64,000 nucleotides of DNA from Pseudoalteromonas luteoviolacea (GCF_018100925.1 NZ_JAGJEH010000001.1:186001-250000), one strand, 5' to 3'; counted from the stretch's first letter, positions 26,049 through 34,580 are shown. The notes: a model not told the origin generated them from the letters alone. Translations and numbers: made by a program.

Positions 26049-28481
26049 TTAAGCAATAGGATGTGGCTCTTTGTTAACCGGACGTCCTTGTAATAGTTTG
26101 CGTAACCTTGGGTTGTCTACTCTTTTAAATTGCTCACCAAAGTGAATAGGTTGCATATGGACTCCGATGGCCCGTGCAACTCTAAATGGACTTAACGCCA
26201 TATCTGGAGAGGTGACATCCACAATAGCAACTTCTACACCTGCTGAATCTAGGCGCTGTTTGAGTTGGGTTATTTGGGTGATCACTTCATAAGGCCAATC
26301 ATCCAGTGTTTTCGCCTCAGTTAGAGGGCGGCGCATAAAATCAAATGCGTCGAGTTTGTCCTTGCTAAAATAATAGGCGGCGTGATCTTCTAGGCTTGTA
26401 ACGTCACTGACATGATGAGGAACCTTATGTCCAGAACGCATAAGTTGGCAGAGGTAGGGCATCACATGACCTTGCTCTAATAGCGCTTTACGCATAGCAA
26501 CCTTAATATCGCCGTGGGTGGCCAGTGCCACTGATGCTGCGGGGGTGCGATAGCCATCTCCTATTGCTAGGCATACCACAGTTGGTACATGTAGTCCTAC
26601 ATCAAGCAGGTAGCACTCAAGCTCTACGCCTAGCTTGATTAAGTCATCTATCATAACCTGCATTTTACCTTGGTTAAGTGCCTCGTAGCTGAGCCGTTCA
26701 CAGGGTAACTGGGCATACCAAGTAAGCATCATTGCATCGCGTTCAATTAATTCATAACAGGCTCTGAGCGCTGCATCGTCATTGTCTTGTCCAGCGGCTA
26801 AACCATTTGACGATACCTGACTGAATTGCTCTTTATAGGGGCAAGCAAAATTAAAGTAGCTAACCAACGCTGGAACCCAAACCGGTTTCTCGGTTGCTAA
26901 CCAGCTACCTCGACACCAGTGTATCTTTTGCTTTTTGTGCCATTTGTGAAATGGGAAATTAGGTGTGCTGTATTGCTTATTCGAATATAAAACTAATGTG
27001 TCTGGATTGACGTAATCACCTTGTAACTGGCTAATTGACGCATATTTAAAATCGCTCAATTGGTATCGCGCCGCTGAGTAGCGTTCCAGTGCCTCACCTA
27101 CCGCACTGATATGTGCAGAAATATGATCCAATCCTTTACCTGAGCCCACTTGACCTGAAGCTCTAGGATCAAACTCACCTTCCGTAAATGAGGATACCCC
27201 AGCCGACGCTGTGATAGGAAAATCAGGTAAGTGTGGTGCATGCCCGGTGAGCTGGCGTACAATCCCAGTTTTCGGATCTACCCAACCTTCAAATAGAGAT
27301 TTAAATTGCTCAACATCCTGCAGCTGATTGAGGGGGTTTTCAGCTGGTTTTGAATTGTGATGCATAGATAGTGCGTGAGTCTTCGCATGACTGTGATCAA
27401 AACCGCACACTTCACACCAAGGAATAGGAATAATCGCATGCTTTTTTGATTGGTATGTGATTAGGTTTTGAACAAAAACATGGGATGACAGCTCACTTTC
27501 GGTAAAGCCCCAAAGGATTTTTAATGCTTCCATAGCAAGTTGTTGACCTGTGATTGCAGACATGGGGGTCAACATACTGCGGGCACGTCCGTCACGATTT
27601 TTTTTATGGCTTTTTTCTAATTCGTGCGCTAGCTCACCGTGGTGCTCTGTGCTTAGTTTTCTGAGTCTTAAACAGTTCCAACATGAACTGGAGGCGGCTT
27701 CATTTATATTGATAGCAGGGCCTATCCAGCTTTCTAGGCCATCCAAGTGACCATAAATGGCTTTAATCGCATGTTGATGCAGGTATTCAGACACTTTATG
27801 TGACCAAAAGTGTGCATCTTTTCCCAGAGTGATTATGGCTAAATCCCAGTCATTTGAGGGGCTACCTAAATTGTGGAGATCAGAAGTGAGTTCGGAGTCG
27901 CTGATCTGCATCCAAGGATTACGGTGTTGTAACATAGATTTAAACACCTGTGATCTTGGTTTGCCAACATCTTCAGCTGAGAGAAAACGGTGACATGTTA
28001 AGTCATCACTGGAGACTTTTTCTTTATCTAATAAATGAACCTGGCCTACGCCTGCTGTGCCTAACTCTTCTAACAAAGTAACAGCCCAAGGCTCAAGGCC
28101 AACAACTAAAACTCTGCAAGGGGTGAGAGAGTAAACTTGGTCTTGGCTATGTGGCATTTGGTTTGCCTGATGCCACGGGCGTAAAAAACGTGTTTGCACT
28201 ATCCCTGGAGGCTGAAACTCTAGTTGTTCAGAGACCTCTTCCAATAGACCATATTGGCTAAGCATTTGCAGGACGGTTTGAATACTCGTATCGCTATATT
28301 CGGGCAAACGCGTGCAGATTTCAGCTTGAGTGAGCTCACCTTCTAAGAGAGGTAATATTTTTTCAACAAAGTCTGATGTATCTCGACCGTGAACTTGAAA
28401 GTCTCCCAAATCTGAACTTAATAACACACCGCAGCTGTTGGGAACCATGCTCGCAGCTGGGGTTAACCTTAGCTTTTTCAT
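26049..28481 (-). CDS. TOMM cyclodehydratase, fused RRE / E1-like / YcaO protein
   Basis: 810 residues. Residues 1-90 form a winged-helix leader-binding (RRE/PqqD-like) domain. Residues about 95-370 are the E1/ThiF-like partner (VLVVGLEPWAVTLLEELG) with two zinc knuckles, C267-W-N-C and C356-E-V-C. Residues 395-810 are the YcaO domain, with GSGKGLDHISAHISAVGEAL, ER, and the later ELIERD ATP-binding acids. The chain ends in a proline motif, EPHPIA, recalling the C-terminal P-x-P of TOMM YcaO proteins. Such enzymes use ATP to cyclise Cys/Ser/Thr into azolines. The cysteine-rich substrate gene lies 66 bases upstream. Confidence 0.9.
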   Translation of the reverse strand: MKKLRLTPAASMVPNSCGVLLSSDLGDFQVHGRDTSDFVEKILPLLEGELTQAEICTRLPEYSDTSIQTVLQMLSQYGLLEEVSEQLEFQPPGIVQTRFLRPWHQANQMPHSQDQVYSLTPCRVLVVGLEPWAVTLLEELGTAGVGQVHLLDKEKVSSDDLTCHRFLSAEDVGKPRSQVFKSMLQHRNPWMQISDSELTSDLHNLGSPSNDWDLAIITLGKDAHFWSHKVSEYLHQHAIKAIYGHLDGLESWIGPAININEAASSSCWNCLRLRKLSTEHHGELAHELEKSHKKNRDGRARSMLTPMSAITGQQLAMEALKILWGFTESELSSHVFVQNLITYQSKKHAIIPIPWCEVCGFDHSHAKTHALSMHHNSKPAENPLNQLQDVEQFKSLFEGWVDPKTGIVRQLTGHAPHLPDFPITASAGVSSFTEGEFDPRASGQVGSGKGLDHISAHISAVGEALERYSAARYQLSDFKYASISQLQGDYVNPDTLVLYSNKQYSTPNFPFHKWHKKQKIHWCRGSWLATEKPVWVPALVSYFNFACPYKEQFSQVSSNGLAAGQDNDDAALRACYELIERDAMMLTWYAQLPCERLSYEALNQGKMQVMIDDLIKLGVELECYLLDVGLHVPTVVCLAIGDGYRTPAASVALATHGDIKVAMRKALLEQGHVMPYLCQLMRSGHKVPHHVSDVTSLEDHAAYYFSKDKLDAFDFMRRPLTEAKTLDDWPYEVITQITQLKQRLDSAGVEVAIVDVTSPDMALSPFRVARAIGVHMQPIHFGEQFKRVDNPRLRKLLQGRPVNKEPHPIA

Positions 28482-28547
28482 AAATTAAACATCCATTTTT
28501 TAAGGACATTCCCTGAGTTGAGGCCAGAGAATGTCAATAACTGCGCG

Positions 28548-29378
28548 CTAACCGCCAGTACTACACGGTATGCAAGTTACACACTGAAAACATTGCGGAG
28601 CACATTGATAACACTGAACACACTGGTGTGAACACTGCAGACATTGGTGTGAGCACTGCAGACATTGGTGTGAGCACTGCAGACATTGGTGTGAACACTG
28701 CACACATTGAGGTGCACACTGATAACACTGTGCACAGAAATTCACAGCACAAGGGGTGCAGGTATCACATTTGGTAATATGTGCACACTGCTGGCAATGT
28801 GCCTTTTGCTCCGTTTGACATAAAGCGCAAAAATTCACAGTGCACGGGTAACAGGTGTCACAATGAGTGACAGGCCCACATTGCTGACAGAAGTTGACTG
28901 CGCATGGGCGGCAATTCTCGCACTTGGTAATAGGTGCACACTGCTGACAAAAGTTAACAAAACAAGGGTAGCAAGTATCACATTTGGTGACGTGTGTGCA
29001 TTGCTGACATTGTAAGTTTTGGCCCTGCTGACACAATGCACAGAAATTAACAATGCAAGGGTAACAAGTGACACAGTTAGCGACAGGCTCACATGTTATG
29101 CACTTGTAGTTGGCATCACATTGAACGCAAGCGACACATGGTGTCGGAGGGCCTAAAGGTTGATAGCTAGTTCCAACCGGTGCGCAAGTAGCACATAGCG
29201 TAGTTGTGCACGGGGCACACAGAATTGTAGGGGTGTAACAAGGGGCACACGGTGTGCAGTAATAACATACGGCACAGTCTACGATTCTTGGCGGGTTACA
29301 ACATGCTTCCAGCGCTTTGACTTTAGAAGTGAGTTCCGTCACTTGTAATTGGAGTTCTTTTATTGCTTGTTCACTCAT
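28548..29378 (-). CDS. giant cysteine-rich RiPP precursor peptide
   Basis: 276 residues with 61 cysteines (22 percent). Residues 1-25 form a cysteine-free, charged amphipathic helix (leader; LQLQVTELTSKVKALE). From C26 onward cysteines recur every three or four residues, mostly as C-x-x-C. Five blocks begin VNFC (residues 110, 141, 161, 181, 212) and carry TKCDTCYPC-type endings. The C-terminus has four CxQCSHQ heptads (225-252). It has a good AAGGAA site and is immediately upstream of the cyclodehydratase gene. C-x-x repeats recall heterocycloanthracin-type TOMM precursors, but the length and repeat plan are unusual. A metal-binding structural protein is an alternative. Confidence 0.8.
   Translation of the reverse strand: MSEQAIKELQLQVTELTSKVKALEACCNPPRIVDCAVCYYCTPCAPCYTPTILCAPCTTTLCATCAPVGTSYQPLGPPTPCVACVQCDANYKCITCEPVANCVTCYPCIVNFCALCQQGQNLQCQQCTHVTKCDTCYPCFVNFCQQCAPITKCENCRPCAVNFCQQCGPVTHCDTCYPCTVNFCALCQTEQKAHCQQCAHITKCDTCTPCAVNFCAQCYQCAPQCVQCSHQCLQCSHQCLQCSHQCLQCSHQCVQCYQCAPQCFQCVTCIPCSTGG
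28623..28706 (-). repeat. four tandem 21-base repeats inside the precursor gene
   Basis: Four head-to-tail 21-base units encode CxQCSHQ heptads. The units are nearly identical in DNA as well as protein (ATTGGTGTGAGCACTGCAGAC on the plus strand, cut at 20: attggtgtgagcactgcaga), implying recent expansion by slippage or recombination. Confidence 0.85.
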
Positions 29379-29412
29379 ATTACTTTCCTTAAAGTTTCAT
29401 TTAATTGAGTTA

Positions 29413-29431
29413 TTTGGTACCGCGTACCAAA
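29413..29431. promoter_or_regulatory. palindrome in the leader region of the precursor gene
   Basis: TTTGGTAC-CGC-GTACCAAA, perfect eight-base arms with a three-base spacer, 35 bases before the precursor start codon and downstream of the beta-barrel gene. Operator-like; a weak transcriptional attenuation role is also possible. Confidence 0.4.
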
Positions 29432-29523
29432 AACGACTTTGGTTTGTTGCTTGCCGAATGTGTTTCACAGGTGGCAATCATAATGTCTTGAGCAGACATA
29501 TTCGTCACATTGCAATAACGCCT

Positions 29524-30645
29524 TTATTGCACTTTAAATAGGGTATTGGCTGTAATGTGTGGAAACTTATAGCGGCTGCGTTTACTCTGGTCCTTACCAT
29601 TTGCCAAACTAAAGTCCAAAGTAATATCTTGAGTGTATTGCAGCATTTCTAGACCATTTGATAATCGCTGTAGCCAAAGAGTAGTTTTGAATCGAGGCAC
29701 ATCTGAATGTGCTTTCATAAATGGTGTATTGGCAATGTTGCCATCTGTTTCGGTATCTACATCTAGCACAGTGGTGTCGATTGTTCCTATGCCTTGTTGA
29801 TATAGGCTATCTAAGGCAACTTGCAGTACAATATTGGGGTTAACATTAGGGTTTTCTGGAATATCAGACCCATATGGGGCTTTGAAGCTATTCCCGCCAG
29901 CAGCTGGCAAGGCATTGGCAACAGGAATGCTTGGCGCACTTCTAAAACAGTCGTGATGACCGAGCGCTAAAATAGAGTTACCATGCGGAATTGAAACCTG
30001 CTTTACTATAGTTCGGTCCTGCTCTTGTTTTGGTAGGGGGTTGGGGGTATCTGGGACCCATGGCTCTTTATTCAGTGTACCTTGCCCTTGAGGTGCAATC
30101 ACTTGATGTAGCCAGCTACCGTTTTCAGCATGCACAAGCGTATCTTTTTCAGGGCCATCGGCAAAAAATACCCGCTGTGAATAAAAAATACTGTAAGCAT
30201 CTTGCTCATAATTGCCCGCTCGGTTGGCAACTTTTCCCTGAATAGCACTAAATGTCATGACTTCGTAATAGGGGAAGTTTTTTAAGATAAAGCCATTGGG
30301 GGCGTTATCTTGTGGGATGGGCATGACATTAAACCCTCCATAACGGGTACTGATCCAAGTACCAATTAGCCCAGCTATGGGGCCGAGCTTTTCAAGAATG
30401 TCACACCTTTGATCGCCGCCACCAGCAGCAATCAGCGGCACATTAAAATCTGGGACAAACTGTGGCTGCTGCGGATTAGTTGCTTTATCTGTACAGTGCT
30501 CAAACTGTTGAGGAATACAGGTAGCGCAACGTAAAATAGTATTGTGCTCACTTGCTGCATTGCATTGTTTATTAAGGTCTTCAAATGCAGACTGAAGTTG
30601 CGCGATTTCAACTTGCAATTGCGCAATAGGATCTTGCTTACTCAT
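29524..30645 (-). CDS. beta-barrel (FABP/lipocalin-like) protein with RiPP-leader-like N-terminus
   Basis: 373 residues. The first 28 (MSKQDPIAQLQVEIAQLQ, then SAFEDLNKQC) resemble the precursor leader (MSEQAIKELQLQVTELTSK) in start, spacing and LQ-rich helix pattern. A short cysteine segment (ILRCATC) follows. From about residue 80 the chain looks like a heme-binding FABP/nitrobindin-like barrel: GLIGTWISTRYGGFN early and a final FPHITANTLFKV strand. There is no signal peptide. It is the first gene of the cluster and has the same AAGGAAAGTAA translation signal as the precursor. Role unknown; it could be a second substrate, carrier or self-protection protein. Confidence 0.6.
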   Translation of the reverse strand: MSKQDPIAQLQVEIAQLQSAFEDLNKQCNAASEHNTILRCATCIPQQFEHCTDKATNPQQPQFVPDFNVPLIAAGGGDQRCDILEKLGPIAGLIGTWISTRYGGFNVMPIPQDNAPNGFILKNFPYYEVMTFSAIQGKVANRAGNYEQDAYSIFYSQRVFFADGPEKDTLVHAENGSWLHQVIAPQGQGTLNKEPWVPDTPNPLPKQEQDRTIVKQVSIPHGNSILALGHHDCFRSAPSIPVANALPAAGGNSFKAPYGSDIPENPNVNPNIVLQVALDSLYQQGIGTIDTTVLDVDTETDGNIANTPFMKAHSDVPRFKTTLWLQRLSNGLEMLQYTQDITLDFSLANGKDQSKRSRYKFPHITANTLFKVQ

Positions 30646-31261
30646 GATTTACTTTCCTTGCTGTACATAAATTGACGGTTGATTGATTTTTCGGCTGGTT
30701 TTTAAGTGTATCAGCAAGTCTCTTTTAGGTTATTACATGCTATTACACAGAAATATGTGTTTTTCATTAGGTGGAGTGTGCTAGGAGCGATTGCCTTCTG
30801 GGCTGAATGTTATCTTCGAATTGCAACGATTAGTTTTGGAGATAGCAGTGCGCACCGCTATCCCTTTCTAGCCGTTCAATGCGCTGACAACAGACGTCCA
30901 TATTCAATAATCTCAGCCAGCGTAGTTGACCGCCCCATAGGTAATGATGTGAACGATTTTCCCCCTCAATTTAGTTAGAAATAGCTTAGTTTTAGGCTAT
31001 TGGTTATCACTTTGTTGAAGCTCTCCTCACAACCAATATTGCATCGCCTTTATTGCAAATTGAAAAGGGTTAAATTGAATACAGGTTTATTGTGAACATC
31101 TAATCAAATAGTCATTCCAATCAAAGTGACAAAGTTAACTCTAAGAAAAATATACTAATATATTTTTTTCCTTCATTTTGCACTAAAGAGAAAGGTTCGC
31201 TTTTAACGTCATATAAATTGGGTGAGCGCTATAAGCAATTTTAAAATTAAAGGAGTAAAAT
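30646..31261. other. intergenic between RiPP cluster and dehalogenase gene
   Basis: About 600 bases holding the divergent promoters. A minus-strand stretch near 30880-30940 (MGRSTTLAEIIEYGRLLSAH) looks faintly protein-like but cannot be assigned. No clear gene. Confidence 0.35.
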
Positions 31262-32233
31262 ATGACTTATGCACGCATCTTACTGTTAACACTTTTAGGA
31301 GTGTCAACTCCGTCTATGGCAACAAGTAATGTTAAGCTGCCGCTGCCCGTGATAGCAGAAACACATGATATTGAGCAGCACTCGATCGCAGTAAAAGGTA
31401 GTAAGATGGCTTACTTAGAGCAAGGTGAAGGCAAAGCTGTGGTTTTTGTTCATGGTAACCCAACATCATCTTATTCTTGGCGTAACGTAATGCCTTATAT
31501 TTCTGATACTCATAGGGCCATTGCAGTTGATTTGATCGGCATGGGAGATTCTGGCAAGCCAGACATAGAATACACATTTAAGCAACAATATCAGTACTTC
31601 AATCGTTTTATAAACAGACTAAATCTTGATGAAGTGATTTTGGTTGGCCATGACTGGGGGGCGGCAATAGCATGGCTCTATGCGAAAAAGAATCCAGATA
31701 AAGTGGACGGGCTTGCCTTTATGGAAGGTGTCTTACCTCCACAGTTTCCCGCTGAAAGCTATGAAGATCTAGGCTCTGTAGCTGATTTTTTTAGAACACT
31801 GAGAGACCCCGTGGTTGGGCCAATGTTGATCATTGAGCAAAATATGTGGATTGAACAGGCCTTGCCTGCCTCTGTCAACCGCACACTGGGCGAGCAGGCG
31901 ATGGAAGCTTATCGTGCACCTTATCTTGTTCCTGAGTCTAGAAAGCCGTTACTTGCTTGGCCAAATCAGCTACCAATAGCTCGTGAGCCCGCTCAAACCG
32001 ACCGCTTAATGCGCGGTATTAAACGCTTTATGGGCAAAACTGATATGCCGATTTTATATATTTATGGTTCACCTAGTGTTGATAATTCGCCTCAAGTACT
32101 CAAGTGGTACGTGGAAAATATTGATGAGCTAGAGACCGCGTATGTTGGACAAGGGCTGCATTACCTTCCAGAAGATCAGCCAGACGCGATAGGCCGGGCT
32201 CTCGAGGATTGGTTACGCCGACTAAATGATTGA
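31262..32233 (+). CDS. haloalkane dehalogenase with signal peptide
   Basis: 323 residues: an N-terminal signal peptide (LLLTLLGVSTPSMAT) and an alpha/beta hydrolase of the haloalkane dehalogenase type. Halide-binding Asn66 (HGNP) and Trp132, nucleophile Asp131 (GHDWG, not Ser), Glu155 as the acid (MEGV) and His300 (GLHYLPED) follow the DhaA/LinB plan. Family motifs NMWIEQALP and WPNQLPIAREP are also kept. It should replace halogen by hydroxyl on haloalkanes. Export to the periplasm is unusual, since most characterised members are cytoplasmic. GGAG precedes the ATG. The gene is monocistronic. Confidence 0.85.
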   Translation: MTYARILLLTLLGVSTPSMATSNVKLPLPVIAETHDIEQHSIAVKGSKMAYLEQGEGKAVVFVHGNPTSSYSWRNVMPYISDTHRAIAVDLIGMGDSGKPDIEYTFKQQYQYFNRFINRLNLDEVILVGHDWGAAIAWLYAKKNPDKVDGLAFMEGVLPPQFPAESYEDLGSVADFFRTLRDPVVGPMLIIEQNMWIEQALPASVNRTLGEQAMEAYRAPYLVPESRKPLLAWPNQLPIAREPAQTDRLMRGIKRFMGKTDMPILYIYGSPSVDNSPQVLKWYVENIDELETAYVGQGLHYLPEDQPDAIGRALEDWLRRLND

Positions 32234-32478
32234 CGACGTCTGTAGTTCAACTTATTGTGCACTTAGCCTTTGTTAATCAGAGGCTATTTCCTAATTACTG
32301 CCAAGTACTATTGCCTTGTTACTTGATATCACAACAAACGCATACTCAAAACATTTTCCTTTTTTGAAACTATGTACGGTAAATATTAGAAACCATCACC
32401 TTTGCAACCTTTTACTTTCCTTTAATGTACGTTAGTGTGTTGAATTTAGGCCCTCATTTTACTCATTAAGGGATTAAC

Positions 32479-33519
32479 GTGATAGCAGAGTCACTCAAAA
32501 TACTATACATTGTTTCAGCTGCTTACGTTGTGTTTATAACTATTGCACTGGTATTGATCCAAGGACGATTAGCAGTAGAACAAAAAATCGCATTATTTAT
32601 TTTTTGGTTGCTGCTTTCCACACCAATGCTGGAATACATAGGTCTTGCTTTTAATTATATGCCATATCCATTTATTGCATTTGTGCATTCATCTTTGCTT
32701 TTACTCGGTCCTGCAATTTATTTTTACATAACGTATCAACCAGAAGCGCATTTTGATTTTGCTAAATCGTTGCTCCATCTGTTCCCATTTGTGATCTTTT
32801 ACACAGGAAGATTGGTTGAGCAACAGGAGATCCCGATACTTTTAGCCATACTGTATTGCCTACATGTTCTCTTTTATCAATTTTTGTTGGTTAAAACGAT
32901 TTGGTTCGATAAAGGTGAAACTGTGAATAAACGCACTCAGCATTTGATCAGTCAAAAAGCGATCGCGGTGTTTTTTCTGATAGTTTCTAGTGCCTATTTT
33001 GCTCAAGTAACACTGCATAAAATGGGGTCTGATTACTTACGATTACTTTGGGACCTTAGCAATACACTGACTTTTATATATATTTTAATGCTCTCTAAAG
33101 GGTTTATAGACACTGTAAAAATAAAGCAGGCAAAGCCAACCAGAGTGCTGGAGCTTGGGCCTGATTTGGCAAATCAACAAAAAAAACGACTGTTCGATTT
33201 ATTTGAAAAAGAACAGCTTCACTTGAATAATGAGCTGTCGTTAAACGGCTTGGCTAAAGAGTTGGATTTGACTAATAATCAAACATCCGAGTTACTTAAT
33301 GACCATTTAGGTACCAACTTTTATGAGTTCGTTAATAAATACCGGGTTCAAGCAGCCGCACAAATGTTACAACTCGCTTGCAAGAAGACAAAAGTGTCAG
33401 ATCTTTATTTAGACGCCGGGTTTAACAACAAAAACACCTTTTATCGCGAGTTTAAAAAAACCTTTGATATGTCTCCCGGTGAGTACAAAACCAGATTTAG
33501 CGAGATTGAAAAGAAGTGA
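32479..33519 (+). CDS. AraC-family regulator with membrane-embedded sensor
   Basis: 346 residues. Residues 1-215 contain about seven hydrophobic helices, so the sensor is in the inner membrane. Residues about 245-340 are an AraC-type pair of helix-turn-helices (LSLNGLAKELDLTNNQTSEL, then VSDLYLDAGFNNKNTFYREF and MSPGEYK). Proteins of this build respond to membrane or extracellular cues. Its stop overlaps the start of the next gene, so the two are co-translated. The dehalogenase gene is upstream on the same strand, but a 245-base gap separates them. Confidence 0.85.
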   Translation: MIAESLKILYIVSAAYVVFITIALVLIQGRLAVEQKIALFIFWLLLSTPMLEYIGLAFNYMPYPFIAFVHSSLLLLGPAIYFYITYQPEAHFDFAKSLLHLFPFVIFYTGRLVEQQEIPILLAILYCLHVLFYQFLLVKTIWFDKGETVNKRTQHLISQKAIAVFFLIVSSAYFAQVTLHKMGSDYLRLLWDLSNTLTFIYILMLSKGFIDTVKIKQAKPTRVLELGPDLANQQKKRLFDLFEKEQLHLNNELSLNGLAKELDLTNNQTSELLNDHLGTNFYEFVNKYRVQAAAQMLQLACKKTKVSDLYLDAGFNNKNTFYREFKKTFDMSPGEYKTRFSEIEKK

Positions 33520-34103
33520 ACTATAAATTGAGTTTCACAAGTAAATATAAAGCACTTCACAGGCTTGGATACACACAAGCCTGGTTATCTCTCGGGGTTA
33601 TCACAGAAGAGAATCTTGTATCTCAATATGAAGAAATTGAATCTTCTGAAGATAAAAACGCAGAGCACTACCGAAATAGTGGGTTTTGCGACTTTTTAAG
33701 CGCTAAAAATTCATTAACTGATAATGAAGTGGCCGGTATTTTTGAATTAACAGACAATGGGCCTGACAAATGCGATCTAAGCGAAAATCGTATTATTCAG
33801 CTGATAGACTCTAATATTCTTACTGATGCTCAACTCGATTGGATTACTAAATACCCGGAAGTGTCAGAAAGGCCGATTCAGAAAAGGTACTTAAGAGAAC
33901 GGCTTACTCGTAAAATTGAAAAAAGCTCCATCAGCGATTGTTTTGAAGAAATAAAAGCATGTGAAGATAGCCACATCCAAAAATACATTATTGGCCGAAG
34001 TGATCTGAAGTCTGAACATATAAATTGGCTCTCTGAATACGGCAGTAACAAAAAGCTTAGGAATATTGCCAAGCAGTTACTGAACAGCAAAAGGTTCAAG
34101 TAA
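33516..34103 (+). CDS. hypothetical soluble protein
   Basis: 195 residues starting at a GTG that overlaps the stop of the AraC gene by four bases. Highly charged, helical, no signal peptide or membrane helix. It has repeated acidic-hydrophobic helices (DCFEEIKACEDSHIQKYI). I recognise no family. The overlap suggests co-expression with the regulator, but the attC-like cores right after its stop would also suit a cassette boundary. Confidence 0.5.
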   Translation: MNYKLSFTSKYKALHRLGYTQAWLSLGVITEENLVSQYEEIESSEDKNAEHYRNSGFCDFLSAKNSLTDNEVAGIFELTDNGPDKCDLSENRIIQLIDSNILTDAQLDWITKYPEVSERPIQKRYLRERLTRKIEKSSISDCFEEIKACEDSHIQKYIIGRSDLKSEHINWLSEYGSNKKLRNIAKQLLNSKRFK

Positions 34104-34106
34104 AGT

Positions 34107-34177
34107 GCTTAACATACCGCTAGCGGCTGCTCAACTTTCGCTCCTACATCGAGGCAAGTTACCGCTTAACGTTAGAC
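34107..34177 (+). repeat. attC-like element with consensus cores
   Basis: Left core GCTTAAC (fits RYYYAAC) at 34107-34113 and right core GTTAGAC (fits GTTRRRY) at 34171-34177, 71 bases in all, between two hypothetical genes. A CCGCTAGCGG palindrome lies near the left end. Pairing between the two halves is poor apart from the cores. Confidence 0.4.
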
Positions 34178-34184
34178 GTCACAG

Positions 34185-34580
34185 ATGAATATTATGAATA
34201 AGCTAAATGTTTTGCACTTAGACGGCAGCGCTGGGTTAACGGTGGGCTTGCTGTTGTTTCTCTTACAAGATTGGGTTGCCAGCTTGTATCGCTTACCTGA
34301 TTCTACAGTTCTTTTTTTGGCAACGGCAAATGTTTGTTATGGCGTATATGCTCTAACGCTTGCTTTTTCTAATAGGAGAAACTCTGCATCTATCTCTTTA
34401 TTGGTAACGGCAAATATCATATGGGCGGTGGTATGTGTCGCAATCATTTTTCATTATTTCCAAACGGCAAGTCTTATTGGGCTAGCGTTTATATGTATGG
34501 AGGGTATATTTGTGATTGTTCTTGCATATTTCGAATGGAAAAATAGACGCATGCTCTTGGAGGGATGCCACATCACATAG
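34185..34580 (+). CDS. small four-helix membrane protein
   Basis: 131 residues with four hydrophobic helices. The N-terminus (LNVLHLDGSAGLTVGLLLFLL) and first loop (DWVASLYRLPDS) match a widespread unnamed family of small inner-membrane proteins. No catalytic motif. It begins eight bases after an attC-like core, so it looks like a cassette gene. Confidence 0.6.
   Translation: MNIMNKLNVLHLDGSAGLTVGLLLFLLQDWVASLYRLPDSTVLFLATANVCYGVYALTLAFSNRRNSASISLLVTANIIWAVVCVAIIFHYFQTASLIGLAFICMEGIFVIVLAYFEWKNRRMLLEGCHIT

Noticed and set aside
28623..28706. Short tandem repeat looking like a CRISPR or minisatellite
   Set aside because: The 21-base units keep frame with a cysteine-rich protein and have no unique spacers; it is a coding repeat.
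28561..29092. Extra open frames on the minus strand in other frames (63 and 85 residues)
   Set aside because: They are shifted readings of the repetitive precursor gene and have no start signals of their own.
25063..30645. Siderophore (NRPS) cluster because of the Irp3/PchG-like reductase
   Set aside because: No adenylation, condensation or carrier domains occur nearby; the YcaO fusion and Cys-rich peptide explain the context better.
30706..30978. A 90-residue plus-strand frame upstream of the dehalogenase
   Set aside because: Starts in the promoter region of the divergent RiPP cluster, no translation signal, low-complexity composition; not supported as a gene.
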